DNA from: an uncultured Clostridia bacterium | Lineage (GTDB): Bacteria > Bacillota > Clostridia > TANB77 > CAG-508 | Length of the DNA stretch: 46,245 nt | Assembly (NCBI GenBank): GCA_944386165.1 | Contig: CALXAA010000012.1 | Location: 1 to 46,245 of the forward strand | Reading direction: 5' to 3' | Part shown: positions 8,040-16,990 of the stretch, one piece after another | Numbering within the stretch: position 1 is the first letter of the stretch | How the letters are laid out: each line of letters opens with the position of its first letter | The notes under the pieces: generated by a model | Database searches by the model: none | What the model was told of the DNA's origin: nothing | The model's input: the letters and a program-made list of their open reading frames with translations, nothing else | Made by a program: the position numbers and the translations under genes

Positions 8040-10358
8040 TTATTCTTTTGGTATAGGTTTAACAGTGTATTCTAATACATTTATTGTTTTTATTATTAAT
8101 TTTGATGATAGTTCATCATTTTCATTTTCTAGAATTCCTATTCTTATTGTTTTTTTAGAGTCTAATTTTATATCTGAATCTATTAATTTTGCTATAATTC
8201 TTGTGTCTTTATCCATTCCTATTGGTAATGTTTTGTTTTGGTTATCATAATAAACGCAATTTGTAAATGCAATAATATTTGTATCTTTTTCTAGATTCAT
8301 TTTATATAAATTGATTTTATTTGAATTTGAGTTTTCAATTGCTTTTTGTACTTCATCTTTAACATCCAAATTTAATACATTTATTTTATTTACATCTATA
8401 CTTTCTCCATCTTCTGTCCACATATATCCTAATATGTTTTGACTAGTAGTAATTTTGTCAATAGCTTCATTTATTCTCCATATTGTTTGGCTTAGGTGTA
8501 CTTTATAGTCTACAACTTTATATTGTTTTGAAACACCTAAAATAGCAAATTTGTTTTTTGGGTTTTCTCTATGTGTTTTGTTTGCAAGTTTTTTTATTTT
8601 TCTAGTGTCCTCTTCTAATGATCCAAATATATCTACACCATCATCTAAAGTGTCTTTTTCGTTTTTAAGTTCTGTTTTTAGTTCTTTTAGGTATTTATCT
8701 AATTCTTTTGGTTCTAATGAATTTGTTTTTACTTTATTTAATACTTCTAATTGATTTGTTGTTGATAAGTATAATGCATTTAATTCTACTTTATTTAATT
8801 TTGACATTTGTAATTTATCCATTGCATTACCAAATTCTTCGAATTCTTCATCAAAGTCCAAAGTTTTTGAATATTCTTTTACATTAACAATTTCTTCTTC
8901 TCCTTCTGATAATGTTTGAACTTCATCTTTATTACTATATTTCCAAAATTCAAATATACTTTTTTTATGACTGTCTATTTCATCTATAAATGCTGTTGCA
9001 TTTTCAATTTTTTTTGTTAAATTTACGTTTTTTAGTTTAATTGCATTTATATCCATTTTTATATTTTTTAATTTGTTTTCTTGTTCTGTTGCTTTTTTTC
9101 CTATATCTATTAAATCGTCTAAAGTATATTGTTGTTTGATTGTTTCTTCAACATAATTTTCTGATTCTTCGGTTTTGTTTTTTTCTACTATTTGTGTGTT
9201 TTTATTAGTATTTATTGTTTTTTCTTCTTTTTTCTTTGATTTTTTTCCACTATATTTAAAAAAGTATTTTACTTTTCCAAAAAATGTTTTTTTACATTCT
9301 AGAAATGTTGAGATTTGCTTTTCTTTTGCTATATATTCTATTTCTAAGTCTTGTGATTCTTTTTTTAATTGGTTTAATTTTTCTGTATATTTTATATTTT
9401 CTCTTGCTATTGCTTTTTCTAGTTCTGTTAATTCTTTATATTGAGAATTTAGCCAGTCTCCTATTTGGTCATATTCTAATAATTGATTTTTATAATAAAA
9501 TTCAATTTTTCCTTGTTTGTCTACTTGTGTATTAAATTTATAATATGCTGGTATTTCTGTTTTCATTATGAAAAGTATTTTTACTAATTTGAAAAATTTT
9601 TCTGCTTCTATTTTTGTACTTAGTTTTACTTTATATTCTGAATTTATTTTACCTAATACTTCTGTTTGCCCTATTATTTGTATTGAAATTTTATCTGTTT
9701 TATCATATATTTCATATATTGTTGGCCAATTGTTAGTAATTGACCATAAGTAATTTTCTAAACTTTTAATTTCTGTATTATTTAATAGCTCTTTTGAATA
9801 GTCTATATTACTTATAGGGACAAATATCTTTCCTGCTTTTTTCTTTTCTAATTGTTTTTTTAGTACATAGAAAAATGTTGAATAATCTTTGTCTTCTGTT
9901 GTGACTATCATAAAGTATTTATCATCTGTTTGTGAATAATATATTTGCCATAAATAATTTCCTGGATATCTTATTTTAAATGGGATTTTCTTGTTTAAAA
10001 TTTGTTGTTGTTCTTCTATTTTTTCAATGTCTTCAATTGTTATTTCTTTTAGCATTTTCATAAATGTTTCATGTAATTCCATTTCATCTTCTGTTTTAGG
10101 ATCTAAATATGAAACTAATGGTTTAGCTTTAGAATATTTCGTTTTTGTGTCTTCTAATCTATTACATGGTGATAGTAAAATTTCTAGTTCTTTTGGTGAG
10201 ACAAATCTGTATTGTTTATATTCGTTTTCTTCTATTCCTATATTTGGTTTAAAATTTAAGTTTTCAACATATTTTAGTGTTTCTGGTATTTCTTCTAAAT
10301 TTAGACCAATATATTCTAGTTTTTTTGCTAATTCCTGTGCTACTTTTTTCTTTTCCAA
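8040..10358 (-). CDS. Large coiled-coil protein of unknown function (TTG start)
   Basis: From a TTG at 10358 the product is 772 residues; a good AAAGGAG site lies upstream with about 9 bases spacing. The longer frame starting at 10421 has no such site and would overlap the end of dusB. The protein is highly charged, with no signal peptide or membrane segment. A globular N-terminal half (to about residue 300) is followed by long Lys/Glu-rich helical stretches, probably coiled coil (about 310-350 and 420-480), and a C-terminal beta-containing domain. I recognise no catalytic motif. Upstream lies dusB (53 bases), downstream era (59 bases), suggesting co-transcription with housekeeping genes. A structural or scaffold role is only a guess. 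Confidence 0.75.
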   Translation of the reverse strand: MEKKKVAQELAKKLEYIGLNLEEIPETLKYVENLNFKPNIGIEENEYKQYRFVSPKELEILLSPCNRLEDTKTKYSKAKPLVSYLDPKTEDEMELHETFMKMLKEITIEDIEKIEEQQQILNKKIPFKIRYPGNYLWQIYYSQTDDKYFMIVTTEDKDYSTFFYVLKKQLEKKKAGKIFVPISNIDYSKELLNNTEIKSLENYLWSITNNWPTIYEIYDKTDKISIQIIGQTEVLGKINSEYKVKLSTKIEAEKFFKLVKILFIMKTEIPAYYKFNTQVDKQGKIEFYYKNQLLEYDQIGDWLNSQYKELTELEKAIARENIKYTEKLNQLKKESQDLEIEYIAKEKQISTFLECKKTFFGKVKYFFKYSGKKSKKKEEKTINTNKNTQIVEKNKTEESENYVEETIKQQYTLDDLIDIGKKATEQENKLKNIKMDINAIKLKNVNLTKKIENATAFIDEIDSHKKSIFEFWKYSNKDEVQTLSEGEEEIVNVKEYSKTLDFDEEFEEFGNAMDKLQMSKLNKVELNALYLSTTNQLEVLNKVKTNSLEPKELDKYLKELKTELKNEKDTLDDGVDIFGSLEEDTRKIKKLANKTHRENPKNKFAILGVSKQYKVVDYKVHLSQTIWRINEAIDKITTSQNILGYMWTEDGESIDVNKINVLNLDVKDEVQKAIENSNSNKINLYKMNLEKDTNIIAFTNCVYYDNQNKTLPIGMDKDTRIIAKLIDSDIKLDSKKTIRIGILENENDELSSKLIIKTINVLEYTVKPIPKE

Positions 10359-10410
10359 AACTAGATTCTCCTTTCGATTTTTTTCATAATTTATTTTACT
10401 ATTAATTTTC

Positions 10411-11391
10411 TTAAATATCAAGATTCAATATAAAATTCTTGATTTTGGTTATAAGTTCTTCATAATTTGTTATGTGGTTTATCTCATTTCTGAATTTTGA
10501 TGCGTCTGGTATGTTTCTAATATATGCTGCAATATGTTTTCTCATTTCATTTATTGCAACTGTTTCTCCCTTTTCTTCAATACTAGTGTCTATTTGTTCT
10601 TTTATAATTTCATATTTTTCTTTATTTGATGGCTTTGGAAGCTTTTCTCCTGTTTTTAAAAAATATTTTATTTGCTCAAATATCCAAGGATTCCCCATTG
10701 ATGCTCTACCAATCATTATTCCATCAACACCTGTATATTCAAACATAAATTTAGCACTTTTTTCGTCAACTACATCTCCATTGCCTATAACTGGTATATT
10801 TACACTATTTTTTACTTGTTTAATAATATCTAAATCTACTTTTCCAGAATAATATTGTTCTCTGGTTCTTCCATGAACTGTAATAGCTGATATTCCACAT
10901 TTTTCTGCAATTTTTGCTATCTCACATGCTATAATATGTTTATCATCCCATCCTTTTCTGATCTTTAAGGTTACTGGTTTGTTTGAGTTCTTTACAACTT
11001 CTTTAATTATTTTTTCTGCTTTTTCTAAATCTAATAGTAATTTGCTTCCATCTCCATTTTTTACTACTTTTGGAGCAGGGCATCCCATATTTATATCTAC
11101 TACATCAGCTAAGTTACTTACATATTTGGCAGCAAATCCCATTGTTTCTGGGTCACTACCAAATATTTGCATACTTATAGGTGTTTTTTCTCCTTCTGTT
11201 TTTAGTAATTTTCTTGTTTTTTCATCTCCAAAATATATTGCCTTTGAACTTACCATTTCTGTACATACCATACCAGGCTTGAATTTTTCTACAATCATTC
11301 TAAAAGGCAGGTCTGTTACGCCTGCCATTGGAGCTAATATTAAATTATTTTCTAGTTCTATGTTTCCGATTTTTAGCTTTTTTAAATACAT
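10411..11391 (-). CDS. dusB: tRNA-dihydrouridine synthase
   Basis: The 326-residue TIM-barrel flavoprotein shows LAPMAGVTDLPFR (FMN binding), NMGCPAPKV with the catalytic Cys, KIRKGWDD, TVHGRTREQYYSG, PVIGNGDV and MIGRASMGNPW, the standard Dus series. It reduces specific uridines in tRNA to dihydrouridine with NADPH. It lies 9 bases downstream of rodA and is probably in the same transcript. Assignment to the DusB rather than another Dus subfamily rests on general resemblance. Confidence 0.95.
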   Translation of the reverse strand: MYLKKLKIGNIELENNLILAPMAGVTDLPFRMIVEKFKPGMVCTEMVSSKAIYFGDEKTRKLLKTEGEKTPISMQIFGSDPETMGFAAKYVSNLADVVDINMGCPAPKVVKNGDGSKLLLDLEKAEKIIKEVVKNSNKPVTLKIRKGWDDKHIIACEIAKIAEKCGISAITVHGRTREQYYSGKVDLDIIKQVKNSVNIPVIGNGDVVDEKSAKFMFEYTGVDGIMIGRASMGNPWIFEQIKYFLKTGEKLPKPSNKEKYEIIKEQIDTSIEEKGETVAINEMRKHIAAYIRNIPDASKFRNEINHITNYEELITKIKNFILNLDI

Positions 11392-11400
11392 TTTCTACTC

Positions 11401-12516
11401 CTATTTATTAAATAGTCCATTTTTTCTTTGACTACTTATGTTTAATAATATTCCTATTGAAATAAAGCTTGTCATCATTGAGCTTCCACCATAACTTACA
11501 AAAAGTAATGGTACACCTGTTATTGGTAATAATCCCATTGTCATTCCAATATTTTCTAATGTATGAAATAAAAATATTCCTGCTATTCCTATTGCTACAT
11601 ATGCTCCAGCTTCATCTTTTATTCCTTTAGCAACTTGTATTGATTTTATTATTATTAATACATTTAGTAATATTACTGCACCTGCTATAATAAATCCCAT
11701 TTCTTCACCAATTACAGCAAAAATGAAATCTGTGGTCTTAGGATATAAATATCCTAACTGTGTCTGATTTCCTTCTAGTATTCCCATTCCTGTTATTTGT
11801 CCAGCTCCTATTGCTAATTTTGATTGTATTATGTTATATCCTGCTCCTCTTGGGTCTGATTCAGGATGTAAATATGTGTCAATTCTTGTTTTGGCATGTT
11901 CTGGTAGTACGAACCAATATAAAAGCGGTAATGCTATTGCTACAATAGCTATTGTGATAAATATATATTTTTTGTCTATTCCTGCAACAAATATTATTAG
12001 TAAAAATGCCATAATATATGCTGCTGCTGTTCCATAATCTGGTTCCAAAACAATTAGTAATATTGGAATTGAAACAGCTAGTAATATTAATGCTAGTTTT
12101 GAGATTTTATTTATTTCATTTCTTCCTTTTTGTATTTGAATCATTGATATAATATAAGATATAAATAGTATTATAAATATTTTTGATACTTCTGCTGGTT
12201 GAAATGAAAATAAGTCATCACCTATTACAAACCAACTTTTTGCACCACTTATTGGTTCTGTAAATAATACTGCAATTAACATTATTATTGCAATTCCATA
12301 AAGAAATGGCGATATTTTTACTAGAAATTTGTAATCTATTAGCATTACTATTATCATGAGTACAATACTTACGCAAATCCATACTACTTGCTTTTTAAAT
12401 TCTTCTAATCCAGAGTCATATGATGCTGAAAATAAAGCAACTAGTCCTATTGCACATAATATTAATGCAAATAATGGTATTAGCCATTCTATTTTTCTTA
12501 ATCTTCTAATATTCAT
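11401..12516 (-). CDS. rodA: SEDS-family peptidoglycan glycosyltransferase RodA
   Basis: The 371-residue polytopic protein (about ten membrane helices) carries SEDS motifs: LFSAS near the N-terminus, FQPAEVSK, LEPDYGTA, PKTTDFIFAVIGEEMGF and GVPLLFVSYGGSS. SEDS proteins polymerise lipid II with a partner class B PBP; no partner PBP is in the window. Its place next to minE and minD, as in clostridial mre-min-rod clusters, favours RodA (elongation) over FtsW or SpoVE. The gene is 17 bases from minE. Confidence 0.88.
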   Translation of the reverse strand: MNIRRLRKIEWLIPLFALILCAIGLVALFSASYDSGLEEFKKQVVWICVSIVLMIIVMLIDYKFLVKISPFLYGIAIIMLIAVLFTEPISGAKSWFVIGDDLFSFQPAEVSKIFIILFISYIISMIQIQKGRNEINKISKLALILLAVSIPILLIVLEPDYGTAAAYIMAFLLIIFVAGIDKKYIFITIAIVAIALPLLYWFVLPEHAKTRIDTYLHPESDPRGAGYNIIQSKLAIGAGQITGMGILEGNQTQLGYLYPKTTDFIFAVIGEEMGFIIAGAVILLNVLIIIKSIQVAKGIKDEAGAYVAIGIAGIFLFHTLENIGMTMGLLPITGVPLLFVSYGGSSMMTSFISIGILLNISSQRKNGLFNK

Positions 12517-12533
12517 TTAATCACTCTTTATTT

Positions 12534-13127
12534 TTAATATTTTCTGTTTTTATGTTTCTTAAAGTTCTTGTTTTTATGTTTTTTTGGAAAATTGTTATAT
12601 TTTGTTTTTTGGAAATTGTTATTTACTTGCTGTTCATAGTTGTTATCTTCTAATTCTTTTTCTATTTTTATATCTTCTTTTACTGTATTTTCTATTGTTA
12701 TTGGTTCAATATTATTTGTTGTAATTTCTTGTTGTTCAAATTCTGCTGTATTTTCAATTATATTATTTTCAAATATTTCTTTCTCCTCTTTTATTACTTT
12801 GCTTGGTTCTATTTTTGCATTTTGTCTGGTTTCATCTTTTATATTTAGTATTGGTATATTGGCATACAAAGCAGGAGCTCCGTTTGTTCCATCACTATTT
12901 TCTTTATTTGTTAATCTAACATCCATTGCTTTTTCATCTATATCTATATATTTTTTTATTACTTCTATTATTTCTTGTTTCATCAAATCTAAAAAGTCTG
13001 CAGATACATTTGCTCTATCTTGCATTAATACTAAATGTAATCTTTCTTTTGCAGTGTCTTTAGATTTTAATGTTTGATCTTCTTTTTTTGTAAATTTTTT
13101 AAATGATTTCATTATGCTTTCAAACAT
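12534..13127 (-). CDS. minE: Cell division topological factor MinE with long disordered C-terminal extension
   Basis: Residues 1-95 match MinE: an amphipathic N-terminal membrane-targeting helix, the anti-MinCD helix region with AKERLHLVLMQDRANVSADFL, then the conserved IIEVIKKYIDID and the RLTNKE strand. MinE stimulates MinD ATPase and confines the division inhibitor to the poles. Unusually, about 100 further residues follow: an acidic Glu/Asn-rich stretch and then a very basic Lys/His/Asn tail (KHKNKNFKKHKNRKY). Typical MinE is under 90 residues. GGAGG precedes the ATG, and minD lies 23 bases upstream. Confidence 0.9.
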   Translation of the reverse strand: MFESIMKSFKKFTKKEDQTLKSKDTAKERLHLVLMQDRANVSADFLDLMKQEIIEVIKKYIDIDEKAMDVRLTNKENSDGTNGAPALYANIPILNIKDETRQNAKIEPSKVIKEEKEIFENNIIENTAEFEQQEITTNNIEPITIENTVKEDIKIEKELEDNNYEQQVNNNFQKTKYNNFPKKHKNKNFKKHKNRKY

Positions 13128-13150
13128 TATTATTTCTCCTCCAATGTATT

Positions 13151-13942
13151 TTATTTTTTGAATATATTTTTTATTTTAGCAAAAAAACCTTTTTCTCTTC
13201 CAGGTATTGTTACTTCTATATTTTCTCCTAAAACTCTTTTGGCAATTTCTAAATAGGCTTTTCCTGATGGTGCTTTTCTATTTTGTATTACAGGTTCTCC
13301 TTTATTTGTTTGTGTTATTATATATTCATCGTCTGGTACTACACCAATTAAGTCTATAGATAATAAATCTACTATATCATCTACATCCATCATTTCACCT
13401 TTTTTTACCATGTTTGGTCTTATTCTATTTATTACTAATTCTGGATTTTTAATCTCAGATGCTTCTAATAAGCCTATTATTCTATCAGCATCTCTTATTG
13501 AAGAGATTTCTGCAGTTGTGACTACTATTGCTCTATTAGCTCCAGCAATAGCATTTTTGAATCCTTGTTCTATTCCTGCAGGACAGTCTATTAGTATATA
13601 GTCAAATTCTTCTTTTAATTTTCCAACTAGCTCTCTCATTTGTTCTTCATTTACAGCACTTTTGTCTCTTGTTTGGGCAGCTGGTAATAAATATAGTTCT
13701 TTAAATCTTTTGTCTTTTATTAGTGCTTGTCTTAATTTACACTTTCCTTCAACAACATCTACTATGTCATATACAATTCTGTTTTCTAACCCCATTACTA
13801 CATCTAAGTTTCTTAATCCAATATCTGTGTCTACTAATGCTACTTTTTTTCCTTCTAGTGCCAGACTTGAGCCTAAATTTGCTGTTGTTGTTGTTTTACC
13901 AACTCCGCCTTTTCCTGATGTTATTACTATAACTTCTCCCAT
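13151..13942 (-). CDS. minD: Septum-site determining ATPase MinD
   Basis: Starting at 13942 (AAGGAGG seven bases upstream) the product is 263 residues. It has the deviant Walker A SGKGGVGKTT (residues 9-18), VDTDIGLRNLDVVMG, DCPAGIEQG and a C-terminal amphipathic membrane-targeting helix (KGFFAKIKNIFKK). The longer frame to 14017 is rejected because it runs into the promoter's -10. MinD binds membrane as an ATP dimer and recruits MinC and MinE. minC, normally just upstream in Clostridia, is absent here; cwlD precedes instead. A consensus promoter at 14009-14037 drives minD-minE-rodA. Confidence 0.96.
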   Translation of the reverse strand: MGEVIVITSGKGGVGKTTTTANLGSSLALEGKKVALVDTDIGLRNLDVVMGLENRIVYDIVDVVEGKCKLRQALIKDKRFKELYLLPAAQTRDKSAVNEEQMRELVGKLKEEFDYILIDCPAGIEQGFKNAIAGANRAIVVTTAEISSIRDADRIIGLLEASEIKNPELVINRIRPNMVKKGEMMDVDDIVDLLSIDLIGVVPDDEYIITQTNKGEPVIQNRKAPSGKAYLEIAKRVLGENIEVTIPGREKGFFAKIKNIFKK

Positions 13943-14008
13943 ATTTTCCCTCCTTAGGATTTGTTTATTGGTTTTTTTGTCCTTTCTTTTCCTAATTTTC
14001 CTTTTTAT

Positions 14009-14037
14009 ATAATACACTCAAATTGGAAAAAAGTCAA
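14009..14037 (-). promoter_or_regulatory. Sigma-A promoter for minD-minE-rodA
   Basis: TTGACT (14037-14032), 17 bases, TATTAT (14014-14009). The -35 lies inside the cwlD terminator stem, so the end of one transcript and the start of the next overlap. Confidence 0.75.
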
Positions 14038-14050
14038 TAAAAATATTGAC
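14025..14050 (-). terminator. cwlD terminator
   Basis: A 7-base-pair stem (14033-14039 with 14044-14050) directly follows the cwlD stop and leads into six T residues on the minus strand. Confidence 0.7.
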
Positions 14051-14051
14051 C

Positions 14052-14759
14052 TTATTCATAAAAATATTCTATTATTCCATTATAAATTCCCCAGGCTAGT
14101 TTATCTTGATATTTGTCTTCTAATAATTGTTTTTCTTCTTCTGGATTAGATAAAAATCCGCATTCAACAATTGTTATTGGTATTTCTACATGTTTTATTA
14201 TATAAATATTGTCTATTGTTTTTGCCACTCTATTATTTTCTTTTTGTATTGTATTATTTAAATTATTTTGAATGGCAACAGCTAATTTCTGCCCTTCACT
14301 GCTCCCTTCTCTATAAAATGTTTGCCAACCATCATATTGACTCTCTGGAATTTTGTTTAAATGTATTGATACAAATATGTCTGCAGAGCTTTCATTACCT
14401 ATTTTTACTCTATTATGTATGTCTGATATCTTTTTTTGCTTTAATGTTTTGCTATCTATATTATATATCGCATTTTCGTCTGATCTTGTTAGAATAACTG
14501 TTGTTCCACTTTGTTCTAACAAGTTTTGTAATTTTAATGCTATTTTTAGGTTTATTGCTGCTTCTGTTGTTCCTGTACTACTTTCAGCTCCTTCATCTGG
14601 TTTCCCATGTCCTGCATCTATTACTATTGTTTTTCCTGATATTGGTAATGATACTGTTGGTACTGTTGTTTTTATTTCTGTAGTGAATATAAAAATAAAT
14701 ACAGATACAAATATGCTTAACATTATTATTGTTATTCTTTTTTTGTTTAAAACTATCAT
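14052..14759 (-). CDS. cwlD: N-acetylmuramoyl-L-alanine amidase CwlD (spore cortex type)
   Basis: The 235-residue protein has an N-terminal membrane segment (about residues 8-26) and an Amidase_3 domain: VIDAGHGKPDEGAES (first zinc His and Glu), SADIFVSIHLN (second zinc His) and VECGFLSNPEE (catalytic Glu). Length and single-anchor layout match CwlD, which removes stem peptides from cortex peptidoglycan so that muramic-delta-lactam can form, a mark recognised by germination lytic enzymes. It fits with gerAB/gerAC and spoIIID in the same window. Other Amidase_3 enzymes are possible but usually carry extra cell-wall-binding domains. Confidence 0.85.
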   Translation of the reverse strand: MIVLNKKRITIIMLSIFVSVFIFIFTTEIKTTVPTVSLPISGKTIVIDAGHGKPDEGAESSTGTTEAAINLKIALKLQNLLEQSGTTVILTRSDENAIYNIDSKTLKQKKISDIHNRVKIGNESSADIFVSIHLNKIPESQYDGWQTFYREGSSEGQKLAVAIQNNLNNTIQKENNRVAKTIDNIYIIKHVEIPITIVECGFLSNPEEEKQLLEDKYQDKLAWGIYNGIIEYFYE

Positions 14760-14814
14760 ATTAACCCCTTAAAATCTTTTTTTATTAATTTATTCAAGTG
14801 TTAATATTTTTATG

Positions 14815-14850
14815 AAAAAAATTGCAAATTTTTACATTTGCAATTTTTTT
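14815..14850 (-). terminator. Terminator after the GGDEF gene
   Basis: A stem of about 14 base pairs (14815-14828 with 14836-14850) with A and T flanks follows the stop at 14856. It looks bidirectional. Confidence 0.8.
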
Positions 14851-14855
14851 ATTTT

Positions 14856-15782
14856 TTAGTTTTTTCTTCTATCTACTACATAGCAACTTCCTATAATTGA
14901 TTTTGCAGTATGTTTTATTTGTGCTCCAATTTCTCCAATTTCTAATATATTTGCAAATCTATTTTTTTCTACAACTACTGCTCCGATGGAAACTGATGTT
15001 AGCGGAAATTGTTCCATGATTCCTTTTCTGTTTGCAACTTCAATGTATCCTCTTTCTATGTCATTTTTGGTAAAAAATTTATTAACATCATGGTCGAAAT
15101 TTGCAATTAATGTTTGGCAAATATCGTCTACCGAAGTTGTTGGTACTATTGCTATAAAATCGTCTCCTCCTATATGTCCAACAAATGCATTTTCACTGTA
15201 TCTACTGTGTATACATTTTAATATTACTTGAGCTGTATATTCTATTATTTCATCTCCTTTTAAAAATCCATATACGTCATTATATGCTTTGAAGTTGTCT
15301 AGGTCTATATATAATACTGAAAATTCTTCTTTTTTTGTAAGTCTTTTTTTTAGTTCTGCATGTATTTGAACATTTCCTGGAAGCCCTGTTAAAGGGCTTA
15401 TTCTTCTATTTATTTTTAACAGCCTGTCAATATTTTTTATAGTATAATACAAATATTCTGTATCTACTGGTTTTTTTATATAATATTCAACAGATTCTTT
15501 TAAAACATCTAATTTATGTTTTCTTTCAGTATTTGATGATACTATAATTATTGGTGTTATTTGGTTGTCTTCATCTGTACGTATTTTTTTACAGAGTTCT
15601 ATAATGTCTCTATCTATAGAATCTTCATTTATTATTATTAAAAATGGTATATCTTTTAGTGCTACATTGATTTGATCTGTTTTTATACCTATAAATTTGA
15701 ATTCTTTGTCGTTTTTAAATAATTCTTTAAATATTGGTATAGATGAATCATCATCATCTATTACATATATATCTTGTGTCAT
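14856..15782 (-). CDS. Degenerate receiver domain fused to a GGDEF (diguanylate cyclase) domain
   Basis: The 308-residue cytoplasmic protein has an N-terminal receiver-like domain (1-120) and a GGDEF domain (about 130-300). The receiver keeps the acidic pocket (IDDDD, residues 8-12) and the conserved Lys (IKKP, 102-105), but the phospho-acceptor Asp position in FLIIINEDS is Asn52, so normal phosphorylation is unlikely. The GGDEF domain has LTGLPGN, the DLDNFKAYND metal/GTP segment and an active GGDDF (205-209). No RxxD inhibitory site is visible before it. It would make cyclic di-GMP, possibly controlled by protein contact rather than phosphate. It lies 24 bases after the 15807-16811 gene. 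Confidence 0.85.
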   Translation of the reverse strand: MTQDIYVIDDDDSSIPIFKELFKNDKEFKFIGIKTDQINVALKDIPFLIIINEDSIDRDIIELCKKIRTDEDNQITPIIIVSSNTERKHKLDVLKESVEYYIKKPVDTEYLYYTIKNIDRLLKINRRISPLTGLPGNVQIHAELKKRLTKKEEFSVLYIDLDNFKAYNDVYGFLKGDEIIEYTAQVILKCIHSRYSENAFVGHIGGDDFIAIVPTTSVDDICQTLIANFDHDVNKFFTKNDIERGYIEVANRKGIMEQFPLTSVSIGAVVVEKNRFANILEIGEIGAQIKHTAKSIIGSCYVVDRRKN

Positions 15783-15806
15783 AGTTTTCCTTTCTTTTAG
15801 TATATT

Positions 15807-16811
15807 TTATTGGTTTAAAGAATTTGTGTCAAAAGATTTCTTTTCTGTTGCTGTTAATCCGTTACTATTTTCTGCTTCAATCATTAATCTATTTTCACCG
15901 TCTTCTAGTTTTATTTCTGCATAATATGTTTTGTCATTGACTTCAATATTTTCTGCTTCTTGGTCATTTAATGTTATTTTTACATTTTTTAAATTGTCTT
16001 CATCTTGTATATTGATAACAAAATATAATCCGTCGTCTTTTTTTCCTAATTGTACTTTTATTACAGGAACTGTGGCTCCTATTACTGTTGTTGTTTTTTC
16101 TGCAGGGATTCCTTGTTGGTCTACTACTGTTATTTTTAAAGAGTGTCTACCTTTTGGTGCACTTATTACTCCTTCGTAATTTTGGTCTCCAACTTCAATT
16201 GTTGTTTCTTCTCCTTCATCCCAACTGTATGTTATATAGTCTATTATATCTTCTGCATATGAGATTATTTTTACTCCATTGTCTACATTTTCAAGTGTTA
16301 TTGTTGGAATGTTTCCTAAAGAATATTCTTTTTGATATCTTACTGTTTGTCCATTCTCTTCTGTAACAGTTACTGTTAAAATGTTCTTTCCTCCTATTAA
16401 GTCTATTGTTTCTGTTACATTTTTTTGGTTGTTTTCATTTATTACTTGTTCTTCACCCTCATTCCATTGATATGTTATTTGTTTAATTCCTCTTATATGG
16501 CTTACAGATATTTCTATTGTGTTATTGTTGTCATTTCTTGTTATATTTACTAATGGTGTGGCATTTGCTTCTACTTCTTCATTTATTTGTTCTTTTGCAT
16601 AAATACTTCCTCCTATTAGGCAAAATCCTAATATTATAATTGAAATAGAAAAAAATATTACTATTTTATTTATTCCAACTACTTTTTTTGAAGTATAATT
16701 ATTTTGGGCTATTGTATTAAAATTTGGTGCTTTCTGTTTTTTGGGATTGATATATTGTTCTTTTTGTTTTTTTTCTGGTCCTTCGTCACCAGTAAATAGT
16801 ATTTGGTTCAT
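15807..16811 (-). CDS. Single-pass membrane protein with Ig-like extracellular repeats
   Basis: The 334-residue protein has a short basic cytoplasmic N-terminus (about 45 residues), one membrane helix (about 48-70), and an extracellular part of about three beta-rich repeats with YxWDEGEE and GG/KGxxxLTVTVxDxxG motifs, resembling Ig-like adhesion or accessory modules. There is no catalytic motif. AGGTGG precedes the start. The GGDEF gene follows at 24 bases, so surface function and c-di-GMP signalling may be co-expressed; that link is inference. Confidence 0.75.
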   Translation of the reverse strand: MNQILFTGDEGPEKKQKEQYINPKKQKAPNFNTIAQNNYTSKKVVGINKIVIFFSISIIILGFCLIGGSIYAKEQINEEVEANATPLVNITRNDNNNTIEISVSHIRGIKQITYQWNEGEEQVINENNQKNVTETIDLIGGKNILTVTVTEENGQTVRYQKEYSLGNIPTITLENVDNGVKIISYAEDIIDYITYSWDEGEETTIEVGDQNYEGVISAPKGRHSLKITVVDQQGIPAEKTTTVIGATVPVIKVQLGKKDDGLYFVINIQDEDNLKNVKITLNDQEAENIEVNDKTYYAEIKLEDGENRLMIEAENSNGLTATEKKSFDTNSLNQ

Positions 16812-16857
16812 TTATCCACCTCATATTAATTTAAATTTTATTTTTCCATTCTTTCGC

Positions 16858-16886
16858 ATTATATCATAACGTTTTTTAGTTGTAAA
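16858..16886 (-). promoter_or_regulatory. Promoter of the Ig-like membrane protein and GGDEF operon
   Basis: TTTACA (16886-16881), 17 bases, TATAAT (16863-16858) on the minus strand. Confidence 0.7.
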
Positions 16887-16944
16887 TACAATTATTTAAA
16901 AAAATATATGTAAAAATTTTACTGCTATTTTAGTTTTGGTTTAA

Positions 16945-16985
16945 TATAAAAACAGGCATAAAACCATACATAGTTCTATGCCTGT
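16945..16985 (-). terminator. ldh terminator
   Basis: A 9-base-pair stem (16952-16960 with 16977-16985) follows the ldh stop and ends in a T run on the minus strand. Confidence 0.85.
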
Positions 16986-16990
16986 CATTT

